A stretch of 64,000 nucleotides of DNA from Amorphochlora amoebiformis (taxonomy: Eukaryota > Cercozoa > Chlorarachniophyceae): the NCBI GenBank assembly GCA_054601695.1, contig BAAHQB010000044.1:372001-436000 (forward strand). Direction: 5' to 3'. Below are positions 1-36,712 of the stretch, in pieces; within the stretch, counting starts at the first letter, position 1; each line of letters starts with the position of its first letter. The position numbers and the translations under genes were made by a program. The notes beneath the pieces were generated by a model that saw only the letters and a program-made list of their open reading frames with translations, made no database searches and was not told the DNA's origin.

Positions 1-221
1 ATATATATATGTGTGTGTGTGTGTGTGTATATTGTATACACATATGTACAAATATATTATATATATATATATATATTATATAAAATGTTCTTTTATAAAT
101 ATATATACAAATATATAAATATATATATATATATATGTATCTATATATATATATATAATATATATATACATATAATATATATATATATATATTATATATA
201 TATATATATATCAATACTCAT

Positions 222-252
<31 letters not shown>

Positions 253-318
253 AATATGAATATGTATATGTATGTATACGTGCATACATAAAATTTATAT
301 TTGGATACACATATGTAG
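1..318. repeat. (TA)n microsatellite block at left edge
   Basis: Nearly pure TA/GT dinucleotide DNA with short interruptions. It immediately precedes the AG acceptor at 317-318 of the first exon I can place in the micro-exon gene, so it is probably the 3' part of an intron whose donor lies outside the window. No coding signal is visible; the Ile-Tyr-rich frames are translations of the repeat. Confidence 0.85.
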
Positions 319-16619
<16,301 letters not shown>

Positions 16620-16620
<1 letters not shown>

Positions 16621-17300
16621 TAACGGTCGTCATGGCAGAATTCGAACATCATATCAGCGGCTAATTGAAGTTACATATGTACAAGATGTTGTGGATCAAA
16701 AATTATAATGAAATTGAAAAATTTCAAGCTAATAATCTCTACTGCAGTTGCGCGAACTTACGATCTGGACGATGGACAATGTCTAGTCAACACGCGGTTG
16801 GCTGGATTTAGCGGACGTGCGAGCGGTTGGCTGGCGTTCGTCTGACTTGAAACGTTGGGAAACGCAACCTGTACTTACCCTTAGTTATTTTTTGACGGAA
16901 TTCGGGTTGAAACTTCGGATGGCGTGGCACACGAGAACCGCCATCGGATATGCACGCTAGCGTGAAGTCGACGTTAGCGCGTCTCGACGTCTTCTAAGTA
17001 GGCACCTAAGTCGGATAATCCAGCACGTTCGACGCTGGATCTGAAATCCTGGATTGTCCGAGCCTTGCCCCACCTAGGATCACAACCACAGCGCGTTATG
17101 GTTGCATCCACATTCCGAAATCTCAGTTAACACCTGTTGACCACTATTCCAACGATTATTAAGTGGAGTATCCACATGCCCATCGTTGCTTGGAAAAAGA
17201 CTTGGTAACTGAGGGTGGTGTTGTGGGGAGGTGGTTTGGGGAAAGTGGAGAAAGAAGGCGTGAGTTGAGGGTGCGGGGGGGTGGGAAGGATGGTTTATAT
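16620..17300. other. Unique, balanced-composition island between convergent genes; candidate structured RNA
   Basis: This is the only sizeable non-TA intergenic stretch in the left part. It has several inverted repeats: GATGGCG (about 16918) pairs with CGCCATC (about 16939) around a 14-nt loop, and TCGGATAATCCAG (17011-17023) pairs with CTGGATTGTCCGA (17049-17061) with one mismatch. GCGGTTGGCTGG occurs twice near 16790 and 16830. An ATTTTTTG box near 16890 resembles an Sm site. It does not match U1, U2, U4, U5 or U6 as I know them. It may also contain undetected exons. Confidence 0.3.
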
Positions 17301-17313
17301 ACATACATACACC

Positions 17314-18020
<707 letters not shown>

Positions 18021-18778
18021 TTAGCGAAAAAAGTCACGTTGGAGCCTGCGTCGAATACACTTGGCTGCATTTCTCTTCCCGATTGGAAGCTAGATAAACC
18101 CCCTAAATGGTTGAGTCATGGTTGAGTTTGGACTTGAGAAAAAGTTCCTTCAATTGATTGTCAAGAAAGAGAGAAAGAGAGAAGGAGAGAAAGAAAATTT
18201 ACCCAAGCAAACATTACTAACACGACGAAATCCGTCAGTATGGCCACAACAGTCACGTACCAGGACCTGTGCGCAGAATATATCATAGCCAGAGGGAATG
18301 CATGATAGAGGCACGTGATTGAAAAGTACCTTGAGCTCACTTTAAGTCCCACCCAGCATCCTGAGAACATCGATACCCAAAGGAAAACCAGACTGCAGAT
18401 GATGTACCTGAAGTAAGGAAGTCAGGTTCCGTTGGGAGTATGTCAGAGAAGCACGGTTAAATTGGGATCACTCGAAGGTGCCGTCGGACTCCCTAGCCCC
18501 AAATTCGTCCTCTGTGCAGCTGATGTTCCACGTTTGGAGATTAACTGTGCAAGTCAGTGTTAGCAATTGCTTCTATTTTGGCCAACATCATGAGAGGAAA
18601 GGCTTACAACCTATTGCCCAGGCGGTGTAAGCCCCATATATGATGGTGATGAAGATGATTCCATGTATGAAAACGAACACTGGCCATCTATGCATAGTAT
18701 AAATTAAAAGGAGATTCGGGTGAAGTCGAAAGGGGAGGCGTACCCAGCTATACTCCGAAAACAACAGCAGTTTCGCAT
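18021..18778 (-). CDS. Small four-transmembrane protein, five exons
   Basis: The model (- strand) is exons 18744-18778, 18611-18687, 18472-18544, 18203-18407 and 18021-18089, with GT-AG introns and matched phases, 459 bp, 152 residues. The N-terminus [12 protein letters not shown] has three adjacent cysteines, typical of palmitoylation. Predicted membrane segments are [20 protein letters not shown] (residues about 13-32), a second starting [13 protein letters not shown] (after the loop), a third around [14 protein letters not shown], and a fourth around [18 protein letters not shown]. The loop between the first two is acidic and carries one Cys and an N-I-S sequon ([15 protein letters not shown]). 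The C-terminus is basic ([12 protein letters not shown]). This resembles tetraspanin/MARVEL-type topology, but I see no CCG motif, so the family is open. It shares a promoter region with beta-tubulin. Confidence 0.65.
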
Positions 18779-19134
18779 CTTGGAAGAAGCCTTCTTTTGA
18801 GATTTTTCCTCTGTCGTGGCATTTTCGATCTCTAGGGGCTCCATTTCCCTCTAGGGCGGTTCAAACGGCCACGAATCCACGACCGCGAGCCTCCACTCAG
18901 CCGCTACACACCAAGATTTTAATATTTCGGCGCAGTTTCGCACGATGGATGGATTTCAATATGAGCTTTTCTTCGGGAAAATCGCTTAAAGCTATTGAGC
19001 GAATTAGCTGATATTACCTAGGATTGGATATTGCTTTCCGTTACCCTAAGAAATTAATATCGCGGCCCGGCCTCGTCGTTTCTCCGTGCGCCAGATTTGT
19101 CCGCGCAGAATCCAACCGTAGTCTCTCTACCAAC
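18779..19134. promoter_or_regulatory. Shared divergent promoter: 4TM gene (-) / beta-tubulin (+)
   Basis: The 356 bp between the two start codons have balanced composition and no TA microsatellite, unlike the introns around them. I see no clear TATA box. Because no gene lies between the starts, both genes must draw their promoter elements and 5' UTRs from here. Confidence 0.55.
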
Positions 19135-20666
19135 ATGCGCGAAATCGGTGCATCCCATCCCCTTCCCTACAATCCCCTTTCCCAAGTTGCGTCGGTATCA
19201 CATGATGCACAATAGTGTTCACCAAAAACCGGCGAAATCCTCATTTTGAAGCCATTTTCAACCTGAACCAATCAACAATAATATCTCACCATCTGATATG
19301 TGGATATCCGTTGCTGTCTTTTGCAGTTCACCTCCAAGCTGGCCAATGCGGCAACCAAGTCGGCTCCAAGTTCTGGGAAGTCATTTGCGACGAGCACGGC
19401 GTTGACATGAAGGGAAACTACACTGGTGATGATGATCTTCAGCTTGAACGCATCAACGTGTACTACAACGAGGCTTCTGGAGGCCGTTACGTCCCCCGTG
19501 CCATCCTCGTCGATCTCGAGCCCGGAACCATGGACTCTGTCCGTGCTGGTCCCTATGGAAAGATCTTCCGCCCGGACAACTTTGTTTTTGGGCAGTCCGG
19601 TGCCGGTAACAACTGGGCCAAAGGTCACTACACCGAGGGAGCCGAGCTTATCGACTCTGTTCTTGATGTTGTTCGCAAGGAGGCCGAGGGCTGTGATTGC
19701 CTACAAGGATTCCAGCTTACCCACTCTCTTGGAGGCGGTACTGGTTCCGGAATGGGAACTCTTCTTGTCTCCAAGATTCGTGAGGAATACCCCGACCGAA
19801 TGATGTGCACTTTCTCTGTCTTTCCGTCCCCTAAGGTCTCTGATACAGTCGTCGAACCATACAACGCCGTCCTGTCCTTCCACCAGCTTGTTGAAAACGC
19901 CGATGAGTGTTTCGGTCTCGATAACGAAGCCTTGTACGACATCTGTTTCCGCACTCTTAAGCTGTCCACGCCTACCTACGGAGATCTTAACCACCTCGTC
20001 TCTGCTGCTATGTCTGGTGTCACATGCTGCCTCCGTTTTCCCGGTCAGCTGAACGCCGACCTTCGCAAGCTTGCCGTCAACTTAATCCCGTTCCCTCGTC
20101 TTCACTTTTTCATCACCGGATTTGCCCCTCTGACCGCTCGTGGTTCTCAGCAGTACCGCAACCTCACCGTTGCTGAGCTCACCCAGCAGATGTTCGACGC
20201 TAAGAATATGATGTGCGCTTCTGATCCTCGCCACGGCAAGTATCTAACTGCTGCCGCTATGTTCCGTGGGAAGATGTCGACCAAGGACGTTGACGAGCAG
20301 ATGCTCAACGTGCAGAGCAAGAACTCCACTTACTTCGTCGAGTGGATTCCCAACAACATTAAGTCTGCCGTCTGTGATATTGCTCCTCGTGGACTGAAGA
20401 TGTCTACCACATTCATCGGAAACTCCACGTGCATTCAGGAGATGTTCAAGCGTGTTTCGGAACAGTTCACCCTTATGTTCCGTCGTAAGGCCTTCCTCCA
20501 TTGGTACACCGGCGAGGGTATGGACGAGATGGAGTTCACTGAGGCCGAATCCAACATGAACGATCTTGTCTCTGAGTATCAGCAGTACCAGGAGGCCGGT
20601 GTTGGTGAGGAGGAGGAGATGGGTGAAGGAGAGGGAGAAGAGATGGAGGAGAAGGAGGAGGAGTAG
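19135..20666 (+). CDS. TUBB: Beta-tubulin
   Basis: Beta-tubulin is the GTP-binding partner of alpha-tubulin in microtubules. Exon 1 is 19135-19147 (ATG CGC GAA ATC G, MREI plus one base). A 179-nt GT-AG intron follows, and exon 2 runs 19327-20666. The spliced product is 450 residues, normal for the family, and begins [20 protein letters not shown]. The autoregulatory MREI signal is thus split from the rest by an intron. The tubulin GTP-binding signature [10 protein letters not shown] is present, with the usual [20 protein letters not shown] region. The tail is acidic and Glu-rich with scattered Gly ([18 protein letters not shown]), a likely site of polyglutamylation or glycylation. Codon usage is C-rich at third positions, unlike the surrounding AT-rich DNA. 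A long open frame continues 5' of exon 2 but is intron sequence. Identification is secure. Confidence 0.97.
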
Positions 20667-21807
20667 GTTATAGTTTATCGCTCGTTTTTTGACACATAGT
20701 GAAGTTAAAGCATCATTTGCTGATGGAATCTTACTCTATTCCCTTCGTATATACATCTAGATATTTCAATCTGTATCGTATGTTATCTAGATTATTATCG
20801 CTAAATAATTCCATAATCAAAATCTGTGTTTTGCCACTCTAGTTACTTTATCTATTAGTGAATTCTAGGAATTATGAGTTCTCAACCAAAAGTTGATAGT
20901 TGTAGAGAACCTAGTCTGTACAGTATCTAACTTGCTGGACTTGATTCCTAAGTACTCTAGGTACTAAAAGTGGTATCCTGTTCACAATCCTAGTAGGTTT
21001 CCTAGGTATCTAGTATCTAGAGTATCTACTCTGCATACTACTGACTAGTGCTATCATGCGCACTGCCTAGACTGCAATAGCGCTATATCTAGCTAGTAAA
21101 AACTAGATGCATCTTTAATAATCTAGATAATATATATCTAGCTAGATATATATAATGGATATATATATGACGTCCGGACATATTATATATCTAGATATAT
21201 TATAATATAGTTAGCTAGCTAGATCTCTAGGATATATATCGAGATCTACGCGCACACGGTACACCAGACTTATAAATAATATATTAAATGAAACTAGAGA
21301 AAGTCTAGAAAATCTAGAAAGTCTAGATCTATATAGCTAGTAGATCTAGCTAGAGAGTTTGCTCTAGTATATATATACACACTAGTATATATAAATATAT
21401 ATACATATAAATACATATACATATATATGCATATATATATGTATATATATATATACTAGGTAGTCTAGGTAGTATGCGATGATACTCATTCTAGTCATTA
21501 GTAGTAGACTCATTACTCACTCACTAGACTCAATCTAGAGTATTCTATACGTACACACACTGATATCGTATATTTTTATATCTACTAGATCTAGTCATCA
21601 AGTTTATATTCAAATGATTATTGTTTATAAGAACTAAGCATCATTGAGTACGTAGAAAAAAAATTTGTAGAAACAAGCTAAATTAAAATAAGTATTCAGC
21701 ACATCTCGACATACCCGATGTCTAGGATGTCTAACAGCCTAGATCGAAAGTGCCAGTACCAGACTGTACTACCAGTACCAGTGCGTCCAATGCTCCAGCG
21801 TCGGCAT
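20667..21807. repeat. CTAG/TCTAGA-rich 3' intergenic region
   Basis: This lies between the convergent ends of beta-tubulin and the type I membrane protein. From about 20750 it is packed with CTAG, TCTAGA, AGATCT and CTAGCTAG words (for example CTAGCTAGATCTCTAG near 21212), with only short TA runs. No open frame or RNA gene is evident. Polyadenylation signals of both genes should be inside. Confidence 0.75.
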
Positions 21808-22140
21808 TCAGCCATGTACTTTCCTTATAAGCTGCTTCTTGGCGAACGCCATGTACCCGCAAGAGCATGCTGTGCCCACTACGCACGAAACTACCCCGAT
21901 GATGACGATGATGAGAACGGTCTGAGACATTGTCTGGGGGTCCGAGATAGGAGCTTCTGGGATGAAGGGTACGGGAGCGACGAGGCTTACCGTTGAGTTC
22001 GACTTTTTTGAATTTTCCGCAGTGATCTGCGACACCTGTATGGTGTCTTCTTCAGAAACAACGTTGGATTCAATTCGAGGTGCTGATTGAGAGTTATATA
22101 TGATTGAATACACACACACACACACATACACATATAATAG

Positions 22141-22191
<51 letters not shown>

Positions 22192-22237
22192 AAAAAAATA
22201 TATACATATATATATATGTGCATATATATAATAAATA

Positions 22238-22278
<41 letters not shown>

Positions 22279-22328
22279 GTGTGTGTGTGTGTATCACCTC
22301 GATATCTACACATACATACCTATATATA

Positions 22329-22417
<89 letters not shown>

Positions 22418-22422
22418 CACAC

Positions 22423-22471
<49 letters not shown>

Positions 22472-22574
22472 CACATAATGTATGTGTGTATGCAAAAAGA
22501 GGTCCATCTACATGCATATGCGTGTTGAATATTTTACGTATGTATATAAATATACAAATATATGTGTATATATA

Positions 22575-22613
<39 letters not shown>

Positions 22614-22688
22614 GTATGTGTGCATACATATTATACACACAAATATATGTTTATATGTCAATCTATAAATACTTATATATATATATAT

Positions 22689-22727
<39 letters not shown>

Positions 22728-24022
22728 TTATATATATATATATGTACGAATTTAAATATATATACATGTGCAGATATCTATGTAAATAATGCTTATTATA
22801 CAATAAAATTCTAGCTCAGCGAGACTCTAACCCCTACCTACCACGAGAAATATCCCAAGCGTAGCACAAAAAATTGAAAACCCACTAATTATAATTCAAA
22901 CCTAACCTGGCCATACTCACGTATTGGGAGTCCTACACCCCCTTATATCTGACATGAACAAGATGCGAGTAACCGTAACAAACCCTAACCTGGTTTTTTC
23001 AGGGCCTTTGGTTCCTCTTGGGTCCTGGGTTCCTTCCGGGTTTCTGGTTCTTTCGAGGTATCATCTCGATCGCTTGAAGGAATCGTCTGGATTTTAATCG
23101 GATCTATGGTTTCCGTGTCATCTTCTGCGTCGTCATCCAATTCGTCAGGTACCGCCTAAGGGGATTGTGGTGTGTACTGTTTTCTTTTCGATAAAGGAGA
23201 TGGATTTTAGGTTACCGTTGCCTGGTGAGCCTTCGGCTTCGAAACTACGTCAAAGTCACGATTCATAGCCAACTTAAGTTCCTTGGAAAGTTTAGCAATC
23301 TTCTTCTCATCCCGTAGAAGCTCCTCCTCCAGACGCTTACGTGCGGCTTTCTCTTTAACGGCGATGTGGCGCAGTTTAGATTCCTTGGTCTTCTCATCTA
23401 CAAGAGCATGCTCTAACTTGACGACTTGTTGAAGGGCAACCCTCTCGCTCTCTCTTGCTTTCTTCAGCTCAGCCCTTGTACGCTCAGCCTTCTGAATGGC
23501 CAGGTCGAGTGCTCGCCTCTCCTTGCGAATGAGCCTTTTGTCTTTCTTTACTTTCATCCTGAGGGCCTCAATCTCCCGAGTCTTGCGCGAGGAGTCAAGG
23601 AGAGCTTCTACTTCCTCGTCAGTCCTGCTTGCGTCCATCCGAAACTGGGCGTTGTCGCCTCTGTAGCGCCCATGGTGATGCGGCCGGTAGGAAGACTCTT
23701 CCTCATCCAGCTCATCGTAATCGCCCTGACCACGAATCTCTGGTTCCCAATCTCTTGATCCATACGAATGGTATTCATCCCCTCTAAATTCTCGTTCTCC
23801 CCGGCTGTGACGCCTGCTGTAATGATGATATTCTGCGTTCGTGGAGATCAGGTTCAAGGCCGAATCACTCTCTGAGTATATAAGAACACAAAATTCAAAG
23901 GTGTGCAGAAGGGTTACGGACGGCTATGCCATACTGTTTTCTGCTTTAACCTCCCCCTTCTGGTTCTGCAGTCCGGCCGCCAGAGCCAACAAGCAGAGGG
24001 CTGTAGCGATGGCGACCCGCAT
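21808..24022 (-). CDS. Type I single-pass membrane protein with luminal/extracellular coiled coil
   Basis: Exons (- strand): 23951-24022, 23216-23869, 22990-23155, 21808-22082; phases 0, 0, 1; 1167 bp, 388 residues. Exon 1 is a signal peptide ([19 protein letters not shown]). Exon 2 starts with a charged His/Arg/Tyr/Asp-rich segment and continues as an Arg/Lys/Glu-rich coiled coil of about 125 residues (from about [11 protein letters not shown] to LKLAMNRDF). Exon 3 is an acidic then Lys/Pro linker ([12 protein letters not shown]). Exon 4 has an N-S-T sequon, a TM helix ([20 protein letters not shown]) and a short basic cytoplasmic tail ([10 protein letters not shown]). I do not recognise the family. 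The largest intron (22083-22989) contains TA arrays. The 23216-23869 reading frame could be taken for a complete soluble protein. The GTAACC donor at 23215 and the CTTAG acceptor at 23156 keep the frame and connect it to the TM exon. Confidence 0.65.
22083..22989. repeat. TA-array intron of the type I membrane protein gene
   Basis: This 907-nt intron on the - strand has long TA runs at about 22145-22187, 22330-22412 and 22680-22720 with short GT/CA spacers. It ends in unique sequence (22812-22989) that includes two short CCTAACC telomere-like remnants. Nothing else is visible. Confidence 0.7.
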
Positions 24023-24296
24023 GACACCTCACGCCCGGATTTGCGTAATTTCAAAGATCGGGCACTGTGAAACTACTTCCGTTTCAGTTTCTGCATGACT
24101 TTTACTTAATAGTAAGTTAATACCCTATAATAGATTAGGACATTCAGGTGACGTCACGCTATATTTGCTTATTATTTCCTATGTCACATCCTGTCACGCA
24201 AACTTAAGGCGCGTGTCAGCAGGCTAACGGATCCCTTCCGTCAGGTCCGCTGACCCACTTAGCGTCTGACTGGGTGTATAATTTGTGCTCGGTAGG
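24023..24296. promoter_or_regulatory. Divergent promoter with CRE-like palindrome
   Basis: 274 bp separate the start codons of the type I membrane protein (-) and the Furry-like gene (+). It contains TGACGTCA at 24149-24156, within GTGACGTCACGCTATAT. This perfect 8-bp palindrome is the binding site of bZIP CREB/ATF factors in other eukaryotes. The same 17-bp phrase recurs at 36968-36984. No TA microsatellite is present. Confidence 0.55.
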
Positions 24297-32149
<7,853 letters not shown>

Positions 32150-32497
32150 TAGTTTAGGAGTAGGCAATAAACTCTTGCAGCCCAGTGGAGTCCGTTTGGG
32201 TTATGCCACTGGATTACGACAGACTTGGTTGAGATAAAGTGGGTGATTGCGCAACGAACGTTCCAGAACTACGCGATCTTCTCGAACATCCTCGAATCTT
32301 TTGGGAAAGTTACGCAGCGTGACTGGCGAAATGCCCCGTCAGTTAAGTCCGATGCCCGTCAGGATGGGATGGTCTCCATCTGTCTCTGACCTCCCGCGAT
32401 CTCCAGCATAACTACGAATGATTATACTCCAAACTATGTTCATATCTAATCATGTAGGAGCATGAACATGCCATTTATTGTTGCCGTAACGCTATAT

Positions 32498-32550
<53 letters not shown>

Positions 32551-33060
32551 TTGTATATTATATTCCCCTCAGGTATCAACGCGCTCATAGTGCGGAGACA
32601 GGACGACTGTGGTAATATTATATTGTCTCCCATTCTCTCTATTCCCTTTTTCTCTTGAAGTAGAGCTGAGATTGGGTGTAAAAAACCAAAGTTGAGCAGA
32701 GCCCGGTTTAGGTCATGGGTGTTACAATCACTCAGAGCGTATATGCCGGTCGTGTAAGTGTACATGGATGTTAGCGCCTCTAGGAGCATAATTTGTACAT
32801 GAGTGTTTACTGGTCTTATAATTTAGATAGATGTTTTTCTGGCCGTGTACATATGTATGTTCTTCCTGGCCGTGTAGAATATGTACACGGGATTTAATGG
32901 CTTTAGAAATCTATGAATTTGTGTTTACGACATGGGAGAGCACGTATTCTGGCCGTGTGAATTACCTTAAGAGCATGTGCACATAGGGTTATGGGGTTCT
33001 CTTGGTGTGTCTCTCGTCCCTCTCTCACTCCTCGTTCCTCTCCCACCTCCTTGTTCACAG
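32150..33060 (+). other. Unresolved part of the Furry-like gene or intergenic gap
   Basis: An open segment follows the AG at 32182 (starts WSPFGLCHWITTDLVEIKW and includes FQNYAIFSNILESFG). It is in phase with the previous exon but reaches a stop near 32388 unless a donor is used earlier. A short TA array (32493-32545) and unique GC-balanced DNA without a clear exon follow. If a gene boundary exists between the Furry-like exons and the downstream exons, it is here. Confidence 0.35.
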
Positions 33061-33404
33061 GACCGCAGCGGGAGCAAATGTGGACAACATCCCTCACTTC
33101 ATCCGCCACTTGCTCTCCAACCCCCAAGATGTCGAATCTAGGCACTGGCTGGAGACCGCGCCTCGGGTTATATTCGCGTGTCTTTTCCATTCCTGTTTTT
33201 CTTCCTTCAAGGTCCGAGAATGAGAGGTTGTGCTATTTATGAAACTTGGATTAGGTTGTCTATCTCCTGGCCAAGGAACACCCGGGAGAAACCGCGCGGG
33301 CTGTTTCAACGATATTGGCAAGACAGTTTGAGGTTTCAAATCAAACGGAGCAGAGGTAGGGCAGTCATTACCTTAATTATACTATATTTTAATGTACATA
33401 TATC

Positions 33405-33440
<36 letters not shown>

Positions 33441-33512
33441 GATAGGGCTGTAGAGGCCTCCATGATCATCAAAATGGCCATGATAATTTTGGAGCCTATT
33501 TGTGAGGTGCAC

Positions 33513-33564
<52 letters not shown>

Positions 33565-33901
33565 GTATATATATATATATGTGTGTATGTATGCACACTG
33601 TTAGATTGTAGACCTTGTCGAATGCCTGCACATCGAGAGCGAAAGGGGCCGCTCCACACTCTCTGTGGTAATGGGACGCTAAAATGTTGTTTTTTTCTCA
33701 TTCCTATAATATTCTATTTTTGCCTTTCTTATTTCCTTCTCTGGATATCGTTAGACTCTTTCTCCTCCTTCAAGCATATATCAATGTATGCAGTACACGC
33801 ATGCATGAATATAGTATATACACATTATACATATATATATACATATTGTATATATACATACATATTATATATATATATATACATAGATATATAGATATAC
33901 A

Positions 33902-33995
<94 letters not shown>

Positions 33996-34141
33996 TATAA
34001 AATATATATATATATTATATATTATATATATATATATACAATATGAAATTCTAGGTACTATACTCTATGGTGCTCGGCATCATCGGTTCGTACGATAAGA
34101 ATAAGCTGGTGAGTATATATGTTGTATTAAATGTGTATGCA

Positions 34142-34191
<50 letters not shown>

Positions 34192-34285
34192 ATAATACTT
34201 CCAGGTGCACCGCGCTTCATGTCACGCCCTCGCGCACGTGATTTACCACGATGAGGTAAATAACATAATATATATGTATATATAT

Positions 34286-34329
<44 letters not shown>

Positions 34330-34578
34330 TTCGAACCGTCACCTTTCACAGGTGAGGAATATAAGCGCCAAGTCGAATAAGAAGCGAAAGAACGGTGCGA
34401 CAAGGACACGAAAAATGCGAGCGAGCAAAAATGTTTTGAAGCTTATCCAGAACCTCACGATGAGTCAGGTCGATACTTTATTTGCTTGTTTCAGGCGAGT
34501 GCAAGGGTTCTATGGGCTGGGTTGGGAGAGTGGGGAGGGGGGTTCCGAACATATGTATATTATATAATATATACATAT

Positions 34579-34609
<31 letters not shown>

Positions 34610-35051
34610 TTTCAATATTCATATATTGATATATTCATATATTCAAATATTCCAATATTCATATATAATATATGTATGTATACGTACATATGTATTTTAT
34701 AAGAGGAGAGATTGATAGAAAAACCTTGAAATGATGAACGAGATGTGTTGTTTGGTCGTAGTTGAAGCTGATACTGTTGTTTCTTCATTCTATTTAATTG
34801 TTTTTCAAACGAGAAGGGTCCGACTCGTGTGCACTCTTTCTGGTACAAAAACAATTATATACACCCGTGGATTATATCATATATATATATATATTATATT
34901 ATATATATGTATATATACATATGTGTGTGTGTGCACTCTTTCTGGCACAAAAACAATTATATACACCCGTGGATTATATCATATATATATATATATATAT
35001 GTGTGTACATTTATATATATATATATATATATGTCTATATACATATACACA

Positions 35052-35132
<81 letters not shown>

Positions 35133-35472
35133 ATAAAGGTACGCATCGGAGCTTCACAATTCCGTATTCCGCTCAACTGACTCCAAACGCCGTCCTAAGC
35201 GTTCTAAAAATCTCCCCTCGGGTGAACTCCTCTCCCTGGTCTCCAGAATTGTCGAACGGGCCAGGACTAGAAAGACGAAAATTATGAGGGAAGATTTTGG
35301 GAAGGGGGATAAAGGGGGACAAGGGGCCCTTGGGGCTGTGATGAAGTTTGCGTCACCGGCGAATCTTATGCAGTGTGCACTTCAGATGGTAGCGAGGAAG
35401 TGTATATGTATGCATATGTATGAGTACATGTATGTGCTATATATAAACACCTTCCTCCATCTCCTATGTAAA

Positions 35473-35526
<54 letters not shown>

Positions 35527-35635
35527 TATATGTGTAAAGGGAAAAAGGAATGTCTACTTTTATACAATAGGTGACCAGTAAATACCAACCAGTCGGAGAT
35601 GCGCTGACTGCTCAGGTTGGTGCATGTATATTATA

Positions 35636-35676
<41 letters not shown>

Positions 35677-35952
35677 CATGTTATTGTGTGTATACGTATA
35701 TGTATATATGTGTGTATGTGTGTCTGTATATATATTTTTTATATATATGTGTGTGAAATTATGTATGTAAATACAATCAATAACAGGCGATTTTCTCCGA
35801 TCTGGCACAATCGCAGAGCGGTAGGGAACACGCCACTCACCTCTGCAATGTCGCAATGCAGGTCACGTTGTTTCTCGTCAAACTTACCTAGTTCGCATAC
35901 CTAAAGATATGATTCTGTACACTCAAGTCGTATAATCGAATCCTTAATTGCG

Positions 35953-36027
<75 letters not shown>

Positions 36028-36451
36028 CTCTCAGCTGTATCAAAGTTCGTCTCAAGAATTGTACTCCCCTTCTGACAATGGGGAGAGTACGGAAGATTGC
36101 AAAGTGGTTAGCACTGAAGATCAATCCAAGGGTTTGCTTTTTACTGTTACTGTATACATACTTGTATCTATTTACATTCATATTTATCCATGTACTTACA
36201 TTTATATTTATATCTATGTTTATATATTATATTATTATTATTATTATATATATATACACATATATATATATATATGTGTGTGTGTGTGTATGATGTGTGT
36301 ATATATATAATATATATTATGTACATATATTTCCATACCAATGATAACAACAACAATATATAAGGAGATTTCACAAGACTTTGCATCGTTCTCGAGTGCC
36401 TGGTTGCTCTAGTTGAGCAGGTAATACCAAAATACTATCTTAATTTAGTGA

Positions 36452-36496
<45 letters not shown>

Positions 36497-36642
36497 ATAT
36501 TGTGTTATTGAACAATTTGTAGATTCCGACGTCGATCGAGGAGAAGGAACAGAAGCTTATCGAGGCAAAAAAACGTGAGAAGGACGACAGGAAGAGGAGG
36601 AAGAGAGAGAAAAAGATGGTAACACAACCGCTTATCTACATT

Positions 36643-36712
<70 letters not shown>

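Noticed and set aside
18021-18778. DHHC palmitoyltransferase identity for the four-TM protein
   Set aside because: The first TM and Cys-rich start resemble ZDHHC N-termini, but no DHHC cysteine-rich domain is present and the protein ends after about 152 residues.
19215-19326. N-terminal extension of beta-tubulin from the ATG-like codon at 19215
   Set aside because: Exon 1 at 19135 supplies the canonical MREI start. The extension is intron sequence ending in TTTTGCAG.
23207-23857. 216-codon single-exon soluble coiled-coil gene
   Set aside because: A signal-peptide exon upstream and phase-matched exons downstream show it is the central exon of the type I membrane protein; its apparent start and stop are splice-site readthrough.
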